From: Candidatus Omnitrophota bacterium
Lineage (GTDB): Bacteria > Omnitrophota > Gorgyraeia > JABMRN01
Assembly (NCBI GenBank): GCA_028702395.1
Contig: JAQVOV010000013.1
Location: 1-20,813 of the forward strand
Length of the DNA: 20,813 bases
Direction: 5' to 3'
In this document: piece after piece, positions 7,299 to 14,291 of the stretch
How the letters are laid out: the number at the start of each line of letters is the position of its first letter
Position numbering within the stretch: the stretch's first letter is position 1
Position numbers and translations under genes: made by a program
The notes under the pieces: model-generated
Databases searched by the model: none
Seen by the model: only the letters and a program-made list of their open reading frames with translations
What the model was told of the DNA's origin: nothing

Positions 7299-7538
7299 TT
7301 AGCTTGGAGAAGAGTCCGCAGGAGCATTAGTGCCAGGAGGATTTCCTGTAAAGCCTGTACTTTGACCTTTTATAGGGCCATTGCAAGTTCCAAGATTAGA
7401 AGTTCCAAGAGCTCTGCAAAAAGGATAGGGAGTAGAAGGGCCTGTCATATACACTCCTCCAATTTCGCAAACTTGCAAAATAGCTGATGAAGCATAAAGT
7501 TCTATTGCTTTTATTTTTGGCTGTACATATTTTCTCAT
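7299..7538 (-). CDS. Small Cys/Gly-rich peptide, RiPP-precursor-like, paralogue of 19660-19884
   Basis: This encodes 79 residues from ATG 7536-7538; an upstream ATG (7547) would add MRK. The start chosen aligns with the paralogue. The N-terminal 30 residues resemble a charged leader: M-[RK]-K-Y-x2-P-[KR]-I-x3-E-L-x4-A-x-LQVC-x-IGGVY. After this the sequence is rich in Gly, Pro, Ser, Thr and Cys (Cys24, 41, 52), like an unstructured core. It has no signal peptide or membrane segment. An AGGA-type site lies just upstream (aaggaat near the first ATG). The paralogue shares 17 of the first 30 residues without gaps, which is strong evidence that both are real genes. No modifying enzyme is adjacent. 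Function is unknown. Confidence 0.72.
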   Translation of the reverse strand: MRKYVQPKIKAIELYASSAILQVCEIGGVYMTGPSTPYPFCRALGTSNLGTCNGPIKGQSTGFTGNPPGTNAPADSSPS

Positions 7539-7598
7539 TTTTCGCATATTCCTTATTTCCTAATATTAGCATATCAGTAATAAGAAGTAAAGTGAAAA

Positions 7599-7637
7599 CA
7601 ACAGTTTATAGAGCCATCTTTGTATTATAAACCGTTG
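7599..7637 (-). terminator. Inverted repeat, possible terminator of the DUF2490-like gene
   Basis: The arms caacagtttata (7599-7610) and tataaaccgttg (7626-7637) pair at 11 of 12 positions around a 15-nt loop. The hairpin lies about 70 nt past the stop of the gene ending at 7705 and is followed on the minus strand by ttttcacttt. It also overlaps a minus-strand TATAAT, so it could belong to the peptide promoter instead. Confidence 0.35.
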
Positions 7638-7704
7638 ACTGTTTTATCACACATTTTAAAGCGAGAGAAAAGGTTTTAACAAAATTGTTGTGTAGAAAGA
7701 TCGT

Positions 7705-8364
7705 TTAAAAAGAAAGTTTTATCTGTGTTCCTATGACATTAGCGTTTGTCCAGACATTATTTTTTCTATTGGCTTTCCACATATAATAAATATCCAAATA
7801 TAAATGGTCCATTGCTTTAAACTCAACTCCACCATAAAGCCTATTTTCACTTATTTCACAAACGATAAAATCTGCAAACACTTCATCAGCTATATACGGT
7901 GTTATATTGAAGTGCTCGGTTTTTATAGGGTATTTTATGGCGGTTTTATTTCTATATCTCCATCCATCCTTACCCGTTTCTTTATCTCTGTATTCAAGCC
8001 TGTTCCTGTTGCTTAATTTGAAGTCATAAACAGAACCTTTTAAAGTAACATTTATATGAGGGCGGTTTTCATAAAACCATGATTTGCCTTTTTTTTCATA
8101 TACAAGTCTATAATTTCCTCCAACATCCAGCCATTTTGCCAGACCTGAATAAGTTAGACCAAGGTCTACGTGTTCATAATAAAGAGTGCCTGCACTATCG
8201 CCAAAACGAAGTTCATTGTCAGCTTTCATTTTCCAGGAATTGTTTATTTTTGCATCCATGCTTGTTGTAAGCCAATATTGAAGATCCCCATTTTCGAATG
8301 CAAAACAACTTATGCAGGATAATATCGCCAAAGTTATGATAAAAAGATAAAATATTTTTTTCAT
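7705..8364 (-). CDS. DUF2490-like outer-membrane beta-barrel protein
   Basis: The start at 8364 was chosen because AAGGA lies 8 nt upstream; ATG 8373 would add three residues. The protein has 219 residues. A signal peptide (KK, then a hydrophobic stretch, then SCFA) is followed by alternating amphipathic strands such as ADNELRFG, VDLGLTYSGL, GNYRLVYEKKG, NRNRLEYRDK, VEFKAMDHLYLDIYYMW and VIGTQIKLSF. The terminal Phe and the strand pattern indicate an outer-membrane barrel of about ten strands. Short tyrosine-rich barrels of this kind match DUF2490; their function is not established. It is divergent from phoB, but I find no Pho box on its side. Confidence 0.72.
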   Translation of the reverse strand: MKKIFYLFIITLAILSCISCFAFENGDLQYWLTTSMDAKINNSWKMKADNELRFGDSAGTLYYEHVDLGLTYSGLAKWLDVGGNYRLVYEKKGKSWFYENRPHINVTLKGSVYDFKLSNRNRLEYRDKETGKDGWRYRNKTAIKYPIKTEHFNITPYIADEVFADFIVCEISENRLYGGVEFKAMDHLYLDIYYMWKANRKNNVWTNANVIGTQIKLSF

Positions 8365-8388
8365 TGTAGGCATCCTTTCTTTTACAAC

Positions 8389-8417
8389 ATTGTATAAAAA
8401 TCATATCATTTGCGCAA
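8389..8417 (-). promoter_or_regulatory. Promoter of the DUF2490-like gene
   Basis: On the minus strand, TTGCGC (8412-8417) and TACAAT (8389-8394) are 17 nt apart. This places the start of transcription shortly before the ribosome binding site of the gene starting at 8364. Confidence 0.5.
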
Positions 8418-8482
8418 GATATATATTATTAAAATAAAGGAAAAGGTGTTAAACGCTTTTTTGTTATAGGTTTTTACGAATT

Positions 8483-8553
8483 TTCACATCCAGAACACTA
8501 AAATATTGAATTCACAAAGAAATCACATTTTGATTTTCGAAGTATGATATAAT
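8483..8553 (+). promoter_or_regulatory. Pho box and -10 of the phoB promoter
   Basis: TTCACA (8511-8516) and ATCACA (8522-8527) start 11 bp apart. A second pair, TTCACA (8483) and AACACT (8494), is also 11 bp apart. The -10 TATAAT (8548-8553) starts exactly 26 nt after the start of the half-site at 8522. No good -35 is present, as expected for an activator-dependent promoter. Direct 11-bp repeats bound by PhoB dimers are the known Pho box architecture. This implies that phoBR activates itself. Confidence 0.75.
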
Positions 8554-8596
8554 ATAAGTACAAGAAATATCGATCCGAACAAGAGAGGCCATAAAC

Positions 8597-9289
8597 ATGG
8601 AAAAAGAGAAAATATTAATTGTTGAAGATGATAAGGATATAGCAAAACTTCTTGAATATAATCTGGATAAATCAGGGTTCAGATGTAAGGTCTGCTCAGA
8701 CGGTTTTTCAGCCAGGGATATTATTGATAACAGCAAAAAATATGATCTGTTCATTCTGGATATAATGGTCCCGGGTATGGATGGATTGGAACTATGCAAA
8801 TTAATACGGAAAAATCATGTATATGATAAAACCCCAATACTGTTTCTTACTGCTAAAGGTGAAGAAACAGATAGAATTGTCGGGTTTGAAATAGGAGCAG
8901 ACGATTATGTCGTAAAACCTTTTAGCATGAGAGAGCTTATGCTTCGTATAAAAGCTATGCTTAAACGCCATTCCCTTAAAGAATATGAGGAAGAGGCTGA
9001 AAAACTCATATTCAAAGACATGATAATAGATATTACAGAACATAAAGTTGCTATAAACAAAAAAGAAATTGCCCTGACACTTATGGAATTCAATCTTTTA
9101 TATACTCTTGTCAAGAGAAAAGGTAGAGTGCAAACCAGAGATGTTCTGTTAGATGATGTATGGGGAATGGATACAGTTTTCAACACAAGGACAATAGATA
9201 CCCACATAAAACAATTGCGTCAAAAGATAGGTAAATACGGCAGTAATATTGAAACGGTAAGAGGCTTAGGGTATAGATATAACGAATAA
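8597..9289 (+). CDS. phoB: Phosphate regulon response regulator PhoB
   Basis: This 230-residue OmpR-family regulator has a receiver domain at residues 4-118 with acidic pocket D11/D12, phosphoacceptor D55 (LFILDIMVPGMDG), T85 and K107 (DDYVVKPFS). A winged-helix DNA-binding domain spans about 130-228 (FNLLYTLVKRKGRV, TRTIDTHIKQLRQKIG, ETVRGLGYRY). The naming rests on context: phoR follows after 9 nt, pstSCAB-phoU lies downstream, and Pho boxes precede three transcription units. When phosphate is scarce, PhoR would phosphorylate D55 and PhoB would bind the 11-bp repeats to activate transcription. Its own promoter carries such sites. Confidence 0.92.
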   Translation: MEKEKILIVEDDKDIAKLLEYNLDKSGFRCKVCSDGFSARDIIDNSKKYDLFILDIMVPGMDGLELCKLIRKNHVYDKTPILFLTAKGEETDRIVGFEIGADDYVVKPFSMRELMLRIKAMLKRHSLKEYEEEAEKLIFKDMIIDITEHKVAINKKEIALTLMEFNLLYTLVKRKGRVQTRDVLLDDVWGMDTVFNTRTIDTHIKQLRQKIGKYGSNIETVRGLGYRYNE

Positions 9290-9298
9290 AAGGGATCA

Positions 9299-11047
9299 AT
9301 GAAAATACATTTAAAGGTCATTTTAGTTTTTTCCATAGCTTTTTTTGTTGTATTATTAGGGTTGTTTATCCGACTGGACAAAAGTATTCATTTCATACTG
9401 ATCAATAATATAGAGAACAATTTAAAGCAGCAGCTTTATTTATCAAAAAGTTTTTTCCAGAAAGAATCTGACCCAAAATCTTTTAACCAATTATGCGATC
9501 TTATTTCAAAAAACCTGTTAACAAGGATCACTATTGTTGATCCGGAAGGTGTTGTTTTAGGGGATTCAGAAAAAGATGATAACGAACTTTTGGCCATGGA
9601 AAATCATATTGACAGAGATGAAGTTCAAAATGCCCTAAAAGAGGGTTTCGGCAAAAGATTAAGATATAGTACTACTCTAAATGAAGAAATGCTTTACATG
9701 GCAGTTCCGGTCGAGATAAACGGCAGAACATATATTGTGCGTGTAGCAAAACCCCTTTATGAAATAGGGCTTTTCACGAAAAAAACAAAAGAAGTCATGA
9801 CAGGTTCTTTTGTTTTTGCATTTATATTTGCTGTTTGCATAGGGTTTTTAAGTGCTTATTTTATCTCAAAGCCTATTTCAAAGATGTCCCTTATATCTCG
9901 CAATATCGCAAGAGGTGACTATTCTGACCATATTCCTTTGACACAAAAAGATGAAATCGGTGAACTTGCAAGATCTCTTAGGTTTATGTCAGATCAAATA
10001 AGACAGAAAATAGCAGAAGCTATTACAGAAAGATCCAAATTAGAAGCTGTTTTTTTAAGTATGTTCGATGGAATAATGATAACAGATGATTCAGGTAAAG
10101 TTCTTTTGGTCAATGATGCTTTCAGGCATTATTTTAAAGTAGGAACTGATATTATCGGTAAAAGCAGTATAGAGATCATTCGCAATGTTCAAATAACAGA
10201 TATAGTCAATAATGTGTTAAAAAAAGATACTGGTATGGTCGTAGCTGAAGTTGAGATCTTTCTGCCCGAACAAAGGAATATCCTTATACATGCAACAGCT
10301 GTAAAAAGGGGAGATAATAAAGAAGGTACTGTTTTGATATTTCATGATATAACTGATATCAGGAAACTCGAACAAGTAAGAAAGGATTTTGTAGCAAATG
10401 TTTCACACGAACTTCGAACACCTGTTTCCAAAATAAGAGCAGCTGCTGAAACTCTGCAGGATGGTGCTATAAATGATAAAAAAGCCTGCACAGAATTCGT
10501 TGATATCATATATTCTGATTCCATTCATTTATCTAATTTAATAAACGATCTTTTAGAGCTTTCAAAAATAGAATCAGCAGTGCAAAACATACAAAAGGAG
10601 CAAGTGGAGATCATCGATGTCATAAGTAATGTCGTTGAATTTTTTGATAAAAAGATCAAAGAGAAAAAGGCTGACATTAAAATAGAATTAAATGATGTAA
10701 AAACGGTTTTTGCAGAAAAAAGGTATCTATTGCTTGTTATGACAAATTTAATAGATAATGCAGTTAAATACTCATTTGAAAAAGGTATTATCAGAATAAC
10801 AGCAGAAAGAAAACAAAAATATATTTCTGTAAGTGTTTCTGATAAGGGGATAGGAATTGCAGAGGAGCATCTTAATAGATTGTTCGAAAGATTTTATAGA
10901 GCTGATCGATCACGTTCCAAAGAAATAGGCGGAACAGGTTTAGGTCTTGCTATTGTAAAACATATTGTCAAAGCCCATGGAGGAGAAGTTTCTGTTTCAA
11001 GTCAATTAGGGAAAGGTTCTACTTTTTCTTTTACACTTCCTGTTTAA
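9299..11047 (+). CDS. phoR: Phosphate regulon sensor histidine kinase PhoR
   Basis: This 582-residue membrane kinase has TM1 near residues 7-26, an extracytoplasmic region to about 165, TM2 near 167-187 and a HAMP linker (188-240). A PAS domain (about 245-350) is followed by HisKA with phosphoacceptor His370 (FVANVSHELRTP) and HATPase with N box TNLIDNAVKYS, G1 DKGIGIAEEH and G2 GGTGLGLAIVKH. The HAMP-PAS-HisKA-HATPase order with a sizeable extracytoplasmic loop is the Gram-positive-style PhoR/PnpS layout; E. coli PhoR lacks that loop. In known systems, PhoR senses phosphate through the Pst transporter and PhoU rather than directly. The downstream gap is filled with repeats. Confidence 0.92.
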   Translation: MKIHLKVILVFSIAFFVVLLGLFIRLDKSIHFILINNIENNLKQQLYLSKSFFQKESDPKSFNQLCDLISKNLLTRITIVDPEGVVLGDSEKDDNELLAMENHIDRDEVQNALKEGFGKRLRYSTTLNEEMLYMAVPVEINGRTYIVRVAKPLYEIGLFTKKTKEVMTGSFVFAFIFAVCIGFLSAYFISKPISKMSLISRNIARGDYSDHIPLTQKDEIGELARSLRFMSDQIRQKIAEAITERSKLEAVFLSMFDGIMITDDSGKVLLVNDAFRHYFKVGTDIIGKSSIEIIRNVQITDIVNNVLKKDTGMVVAEVEIFLPEQRNILIHATAVKRGDNKEGTVLIFHDITDIRKLEQVRKDFVANVSHELRTPVSKIRAAAETLQDGAINDKKACTEFVDIIYSDSIHLSNLINDLLELSKIESAVQNIQKEQVEIIDVISNVVEFFDKKIKEKKADIKIELNDVKTVFAEKRYLLLVMTNLIDNAVKYSFEKGIIRITAERKQKYISVSVSDKGIGIAEEHLNRLFERFYRADRSRSKEIGGTGLGLAIVKHIVKAHGGEVSVSSQLGKGSTFSFTLPV

Positions 11048-11083
11048 AGGGTTATGCGTTTTGTATTAAGCGTTAAGTTATCT

Positions 11084-11238
11084 AGGTTTTTCCGTAGGGG
11101 CGTATTGCAATACGCCCCTACGAAAACCTCATTCAGAACCTTCCACAAGCTCGAGGCGCGTGGCTCGTAGCTCGTGGCTAAATTCATCACGCTTTGCGAT
11201 ATGCGATTCGCGCTTTGCTAACCTCCAACCAGTCAAAC
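11084..11238. repeat. Composite repeat, inverted copy 2
   Basis: This is the reverse complement of the module order seen at 3843-4008. A 30-bp perfect palindrome (11093-11122, arms cgtaggggcgtattg) is followed by cctcattcagaaccttcc, gtggctaaa, four heptamers (11187-11214) and gctaacctccaaccagt. Confidence 0.82.
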
Positions 11239-11260
11239 AATTTTTCTTTTCCTTCGTACA

Positions 11261-11307
11261 AGATCCCGGTATTTGCCAGCTAGATAGCTGGCAAAACCGG
11301 GATGACA
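11261..11307. repeat. Single-arm hairpin of the long repeat family
   Basis: agatcccggtatttgcc pairs with ggcaaaaccgggatgaca around a gccagc/gctggc inner stem. It matches the right half of the copies at 676-816 and 5552-5703 but lacks the 21-bp internal word. It may therefore represent the ancestral, uninterrupted form. Confidence 0.8.
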
Positions 11308-11385
11308 GGTCAACTTCCGGTTTCTATCTTTAAATCAATTACTACTAATCACCAAGTCCTATAAACTCTATTAGGATGTTCCACT

Positions 11386-11420
11386 AGCTGATAGCTAAAA
11401 GCTGCCAGCTGATCGCTAAC
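11386..11420. repeat. Period-7 tract, AGCTGAT unit
   Basis: Units read agctgat, agctaaa, agctgcc, agctgat, cgctaac. The tract ends 20 nt before the Pho box. Confidence 0.75.
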
Positions 11421-11440
11421 ATTTCTTTTTGTTTAAAATC

Positions 11441-11494
11441 CTCACAAACAATTCACATTAAGCTCAAGTTTTTTTAACAATCAAAATGTATCAT
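11441..11494 (+). promoter_or_regulatory. Pho box (four in-phase half-sites) and -10, small protein/porin promoter
   Basis: CTCACA (11441), TTCACA (11452), CTCAAG (11463) and TTAACA (11474) start exactly 11 bp apart. The -10 TATCAT (11489-11494) starts 26 nt after the start of the third half-site, the same spacing seen at the phoB and pstS promoters. Transcription would begin near 11500. This rules out the ATG at 11505 as a normally led start and favours 11568. Confidence 0.8.
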
Positions 11495-11567
11495 ATGGCC
11501 ATAAATGGGAACAAAAGGTTCAATGAAAAAAATATCATGTAAGTATGCCCGTAGAAAGGAGGTGAAA

Positions 11568-11759
11568 ATGTTATTACGAAAATCGAGTCTACATGTGGAT
11601 TTTATATCGAGCTATATTCGTTCACAGGTTGAAAAACTTTCAGTTATTCTTAAATATGTTGAAGATAACAATGGTTATGAAGATGCTTTTATTGAAGAGA
11701 ATCTCAGATCTGTTGAGCAGAATACAAGGCAATTAAGAAAATTCTATTTACAAAAATAA
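11568..11759 (+). CDS. Small protein of unknown function, predicted Pho-regulated
   Basis: This encodes 63 residues from the ATG preceded by an excellent ribosome binding site (AAAGGAGGTGAAA). The frame is open back to 11505, but that codon falls almost at the predicted transcription start. The protein has no signal peptide or membrane segment. It is mostly charged and predicted helical, with heptad-like hydrophobic spacing in the middle (VEKLSVILKYV) and a basic C-terminus (RQLRKFYLQK). I do not recognise a family. It is the first gene after a four-half-site Pho box and is followed by the porin about 110 nt downstream, so it is likely made under phosphate starvation. A small cytosolic adaptor or regulator is possible but unsupported. 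Confidence 0.6.
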   Translation: MLLRKSSLHVDFISSYIRSQVEKLSVILKYVEDNNGYEDAFIEENLRSVEQNTRQLRKFYLQK

Positions 11760-11870
11760 ATGATCCGCATGCTAAAAAGTAAAATGCTGAGAGATTTATC
11801 GATATAAAGACTCTCTATTAACAACAGATCCGTGAGAATAGAAAGTGAAACACAAAAAAAGGAGAAAAAA

Positions 11871-13202
11871 ATGAGAAAAATAGTAAGTACAGCGATCCTT
11901 CTGATAGGTATTGTGATAGGATTTGCTGAAATGTCGTCGCATGCTGGGGAAATGGATATTCTTGTTAATAAATTAGTAGATAAGGGAATTCTTACACCTG
12001 TAGAAGGGCAAATGATCCTGGCTGAAGCTCAACAGGAGCTTGCTACTGAAATGGCACAAGCTAAATCTCCTACTGCTCCTGAATGGACACAAAAGATAAA
12101 GGTTCAAGGAGATGTCAGATTAAGAAATCAGTGGGAAACAGCAAAATCTTCCAGTTCGTCAGACGATGAGAAAGCAAGATTCAGACAAAGAGTAAGAGCA
12201 AGGATAGGTATTGATGGAACTATCAATGATCAGCTTTCAGGAGGAGTCAGACTTGCAACAGGTTCAGATAATGACGGAAGATCAACAAACCAGACTCTTG
12301 GAGATTCAGGTACAGGTAAAGGATATTTCACTAAATGGGACCTTTGGATAGATCAAGCTTATCTTAAGTGGGAACCTAAGATCCAATATCTTGATAGAAC
12401 AACTGTATGGGGCGGAAAATTCATAAACCCATTCCGTACAACTGCAATGACATGGGATGGTGATATTAATCCTGAAGGAATGGTCGTGCAATATGCCGGG
12501 CCTACATGGTCAAATTACAATATGCCTGATATTTCGTTCGGATTGAACGGAGGATGGATGTGGCTGGATTATTTAAAATCAAATGCAGGTTTTAAAGGTA
12601 TATGGGGTATTCAAGGTACAATGGACTTTGATCTTAAAAATGATTGGGGTACAAAATTCAAGACAGCGTTTGCTTATTTTAATCCTACAAACTTGAAAAA
12701 CAAACCTTCTCCTTCTTATTCAGCTGATACGAATAGTGTTATAGGAAGTAATTATCAATATGATCTTCATTGGTTTGATATGTTGTTCAATCTGGATAAC
12801 AAATCTATCATGGATTGGGAGATAAATAACGGATTGTGGCTTGATATGGCATTAAACCCAAGTGTTTCTAAAGATAGATTTGCTATGAGTATAGGCGCAT
12901 ATCTTGGAGATAAAAAAGTCGGGAAGAAAAATCAATGGAAAGTTTATGGCGAATATAGACGTATTGAAAGAGATGCTGTACCTGATTTCTTGCCGGATTC
13001 TGATTTTATAGGATATACCCTAGCAGGAGATGCTAAAGGAGGCGGAACAAACGGACAGGGATTTGTTGTGGGATGTGATTATGGTCTTTTAAACAATACT
13101 GTTTTGGGACTTAAATGGTATTGGACTGAACCAATAACATCTACAACATCTTTGGATGAACCGTTCAATTTAGTTCAACTGGATATTATAACGAAGTTTT
13201 AA
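11871..13202 (+). CDS. Putative phosphate-starvation-inducible outer-membrane porin
   Basis: I chose ATG 11871 because ggag lies 7 nt upstream and it begins the signal peptide (MRKIVSTAILLIGIVIG...); the longer GTG-start frame adds a charged stretch before it. The protein has 443 residues. After the signal, the short helix DILVNKLVDKGILTPVEGQMILAEA resembles the N-terminal region of the 'putative porin' family. Many amphipathic strands follow (VQGDVRLRNQWE, RFRQRVRARIGIDG, GGVRLATGSDND), and the chain ends VQLDIITKF with a terminal Phe, as expected for BAM-inserted barrels. The upstream Pho box and downstream pstS suggest it admits phosphate or other anions, analogous in role to OprP/OprO or PhoE. 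Substrate specificity is inferred from context only. Confidence 0.82.
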   Translation: MRKIVSTAILLIGIVIGFAEMSSHAGEMDILVNKLVDKGILTPVEGQMILAEAQQELATEMAQAKSPTAPEWTQKIKVQGDVRLRNQWETAKSSSSSDDEKARFRQRVRARIGIDGTINDQLSGGVRLATGSDNDGRSTNQTLGDSGTGKGYFTKWDLWIDQAYLKWEPKIQYLDRTTVWGGKFINPFRTTAMTWDGDINPEGMVVQYAGPTWSNYNMPDISFGLNGGWMWLDYLKSNAGFKGIWGIQGTMDFDLKNDWGTKFKTAFAYFNPTNLKNKPSPSYSADTNSVIGSNYQYDLHWFDMLFNLDNKSIMDWEINNGLWLDMALNPSVSKDRFAMSIGAYLGDKKVGKKNQWKVYGEYRRIERDAVPDFLPDSDFIGYTLAGDAKGGGTNGQGFVVGCDYGLLNNTVLGLKWYWTEPITSTTSLDEPFNLVQLDIITKF

Positions 13203-13220
13203 CTGAATGTGATAAATAGG

Positions 13221-13259
13221 TATATTGTGTTATGTAGTTTTACTGCATAACACAATATA
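13221..13259 (+). terminator. Strong hairpin between the porin and pstS
   Basis: The arms tatattgtgttatg (13221-13234) and cataacacaatata (13246-13259) are perfectly complementary over 14 bp around an 11-nt loop. The hairpin begins 18 nt after the porin stop and is not followed by a clear U run, so it may be a terminator or an mRNA 3'-end stabiliser. Confidence 0.55.
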
Positions 13260-13277
13260 TCTTAAGAAAAAAGGAAG

Positions 13278-13331
13278 TTCACATAAAATTCACACAAACT
13301 TCACAAAGATAACACAACAAAAAGATATAAT
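13278..13331 (+). promoter_or_regulatory. Pho box (four in-phase half-sites) and -10 of the pstS promoter
   Basis: TTCACA starts at 13278, 13289 and 13300, and AACACA at 13311, all exactly 11 bp apart. The -10 TATAAT (13326-13331) starts 26 nt after the half-site at 13300. No -35 hexamer is present. This is the cleanest Pho box in the window and defines the consensus used for the other two. Confidence 0.88.
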
Positions 13332-13354
13332 ATATAAAAATAAAAGGAGGAAAG

Positions 13355-14224
13355 ATGAAAAAAGCAGCTGGTATTATGATAGCAATATTTTTGTTTAGCT
13401 GTACAGCATTTGCTGAAAACAATATGGTACAGATAAAAGGTTCAGATACACTTATTAATCTTGTACAAAAAATGAGTGAAGTGTATATGGAAAAATATCC
13501 AGGTAAAAATATCTCTGTAACAGGAGGAGGTTCAGGAACAGGTATAGCAGCATTGATAAATAAAAAAACAGATATTGCAAATGCATCTAGATTGATAAAA
13601 GCAAAAGAGATACAAAATGCAGAAAAAGAGGGCGTTACACCTAAAAGGGTTGTTATCGCAATTGATGGGCTTAGTGTTATTGTGAATAAAGACAATTCTG
13701 TTCTACAACTTACAGTTGACCAGATAGGAAAGATATTCAGAGGAGAGATAACCAATTGGTCTGAGGTTGGAGGAGATGATCAGGCGATAACACTGTATGG
13801 CAGGCAATCTAACTCAGGGACATTTGAGTTTTTAAGGGAAGTGGTATTAAAAGGGGATTATTCTTCTAACATGAGGCAAATGAACGGAAATTCACAGATA
13901 ATAGAAGCAGTAAAAACAGATATAGGCGGTATTGGATATGTAGGCGTAGGATATGCTAAAGAAGCAGAAGATATCAATATTGTAAAAGTCGCAAGAAACA
14001 GTAAAAGTCCTTTCTGCAGTCCGTTAAACGTGGAAGATGTAAAAAGCGGCAAATATCCGTTATCAAGACCTCTTAACCAATATGTAAACGGAACACCTGC
14101 AAATGAAGCAAAAGAATTCATTCTTTTTGAGCTAAGTCCTGCAGGACAAAAGATAGTTGAAGAACAAGGATTTTTTGCTATTCCGGATGAATATATAGAA
14201 CATAATGAATCGATCATAGGTTAA
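13355..14224 (+). CDS. pstS: Phosphate ABC transporter substrate-binding protein PstS
   Basis: PstS captures inorganic phosphate in the periplasm for the Pst importer. The signal peptide spans residues 1-20, with cleavage after AFA. An alternative lipobox-like LFSC at Cys16 could make it a lipoprotein, but Phe at -2 is unusual. Phosphate-binding signatures are IKGSDTL (27-33), TGGGSGTG (56-63), ASRLIKAKE and YGRQSNSGTFEF. The length of 289 residues is typical of the shorter PstS-like phosphate-binding family. AAAGGAGG precedes the ATG. It heads the pst cluster behind a four-half-site Pho box. A 28-bp palindrome follows before pstC, a usual place to favour excess PstS. Confidence 0.94.
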   Translation: MKKAAGIMIAIFLFSCTAFAENNMVQIKGSDTLINLVQKMSEVYMEKYPGKNISVTGGGSGTGIAALINKKTDIANASRLIKAKEIQNAEKEGVTPKRVVIAIDGLSVIVNKDNSVLQLTVDQIGKIFRGEITNWSEVGGDDQAITLYGRQSNSGTFEFLREVVLKGDYSSNMRQMNGNSQIIEAVKTDIGGIGYVGVGYAKEAEDINIVKVARNSKSPFCSPLNVEDVKSGKYPLSRPLNQYVNGTPANEAKEFILFELSPAGQKIVEEQGFFAIPDEYIEHNESIIG

Positions 14225-14241
14225 TATAGAAGATATAACAA

Positions 14242-14269
14242 GTAGGGGCGTATTGCAATACGCCCCTAC
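14242..14269. repeat. 28-bp perfect palindrome between pstS and pstC
   Basis: The arms gtaggggcgtattg and caatacgcccctac meet with no spacer. The same word occurs extended at 11093-11122 and interrupted at 16970-17017. In the transcript it would fold into a stable stem-loop right after the pstS stop and could protect the upstream pstS message or reduce read-through. Confidence 0.85.
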
Positions 14270-14291
14270 AAAATAAAGACATGAAAGATCT

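Larger units (their letters stand above)
11048..11440. repeat. Repeat block after phoR
   Basis: I see no gene here. It contains weak heptamers of the gcgttaa type (about 11055-11078), the inverted composite repeat (11084-11238), a single-arm hairpin (11261-11307) and a five-unit AGCTGAT heptamer tract (11386-11420). It ends at the Pho box of the next unit. Confidence 0.75.

Noticed and set aside
7284..7487. Plus-strand frame overlapping the first peptide gene
   Set aside because: It is the shadow of the minus-strand peptide, whose reading is supported by a paralogue; its residues are low-complexity Ser/Arg/Lys.
11505..11567. Start of the small Pho-regulated protein at 11505
   Set aside because: It lies within a few bases of the predicted transcription start and has no ribosome binding site, unlike 11568.
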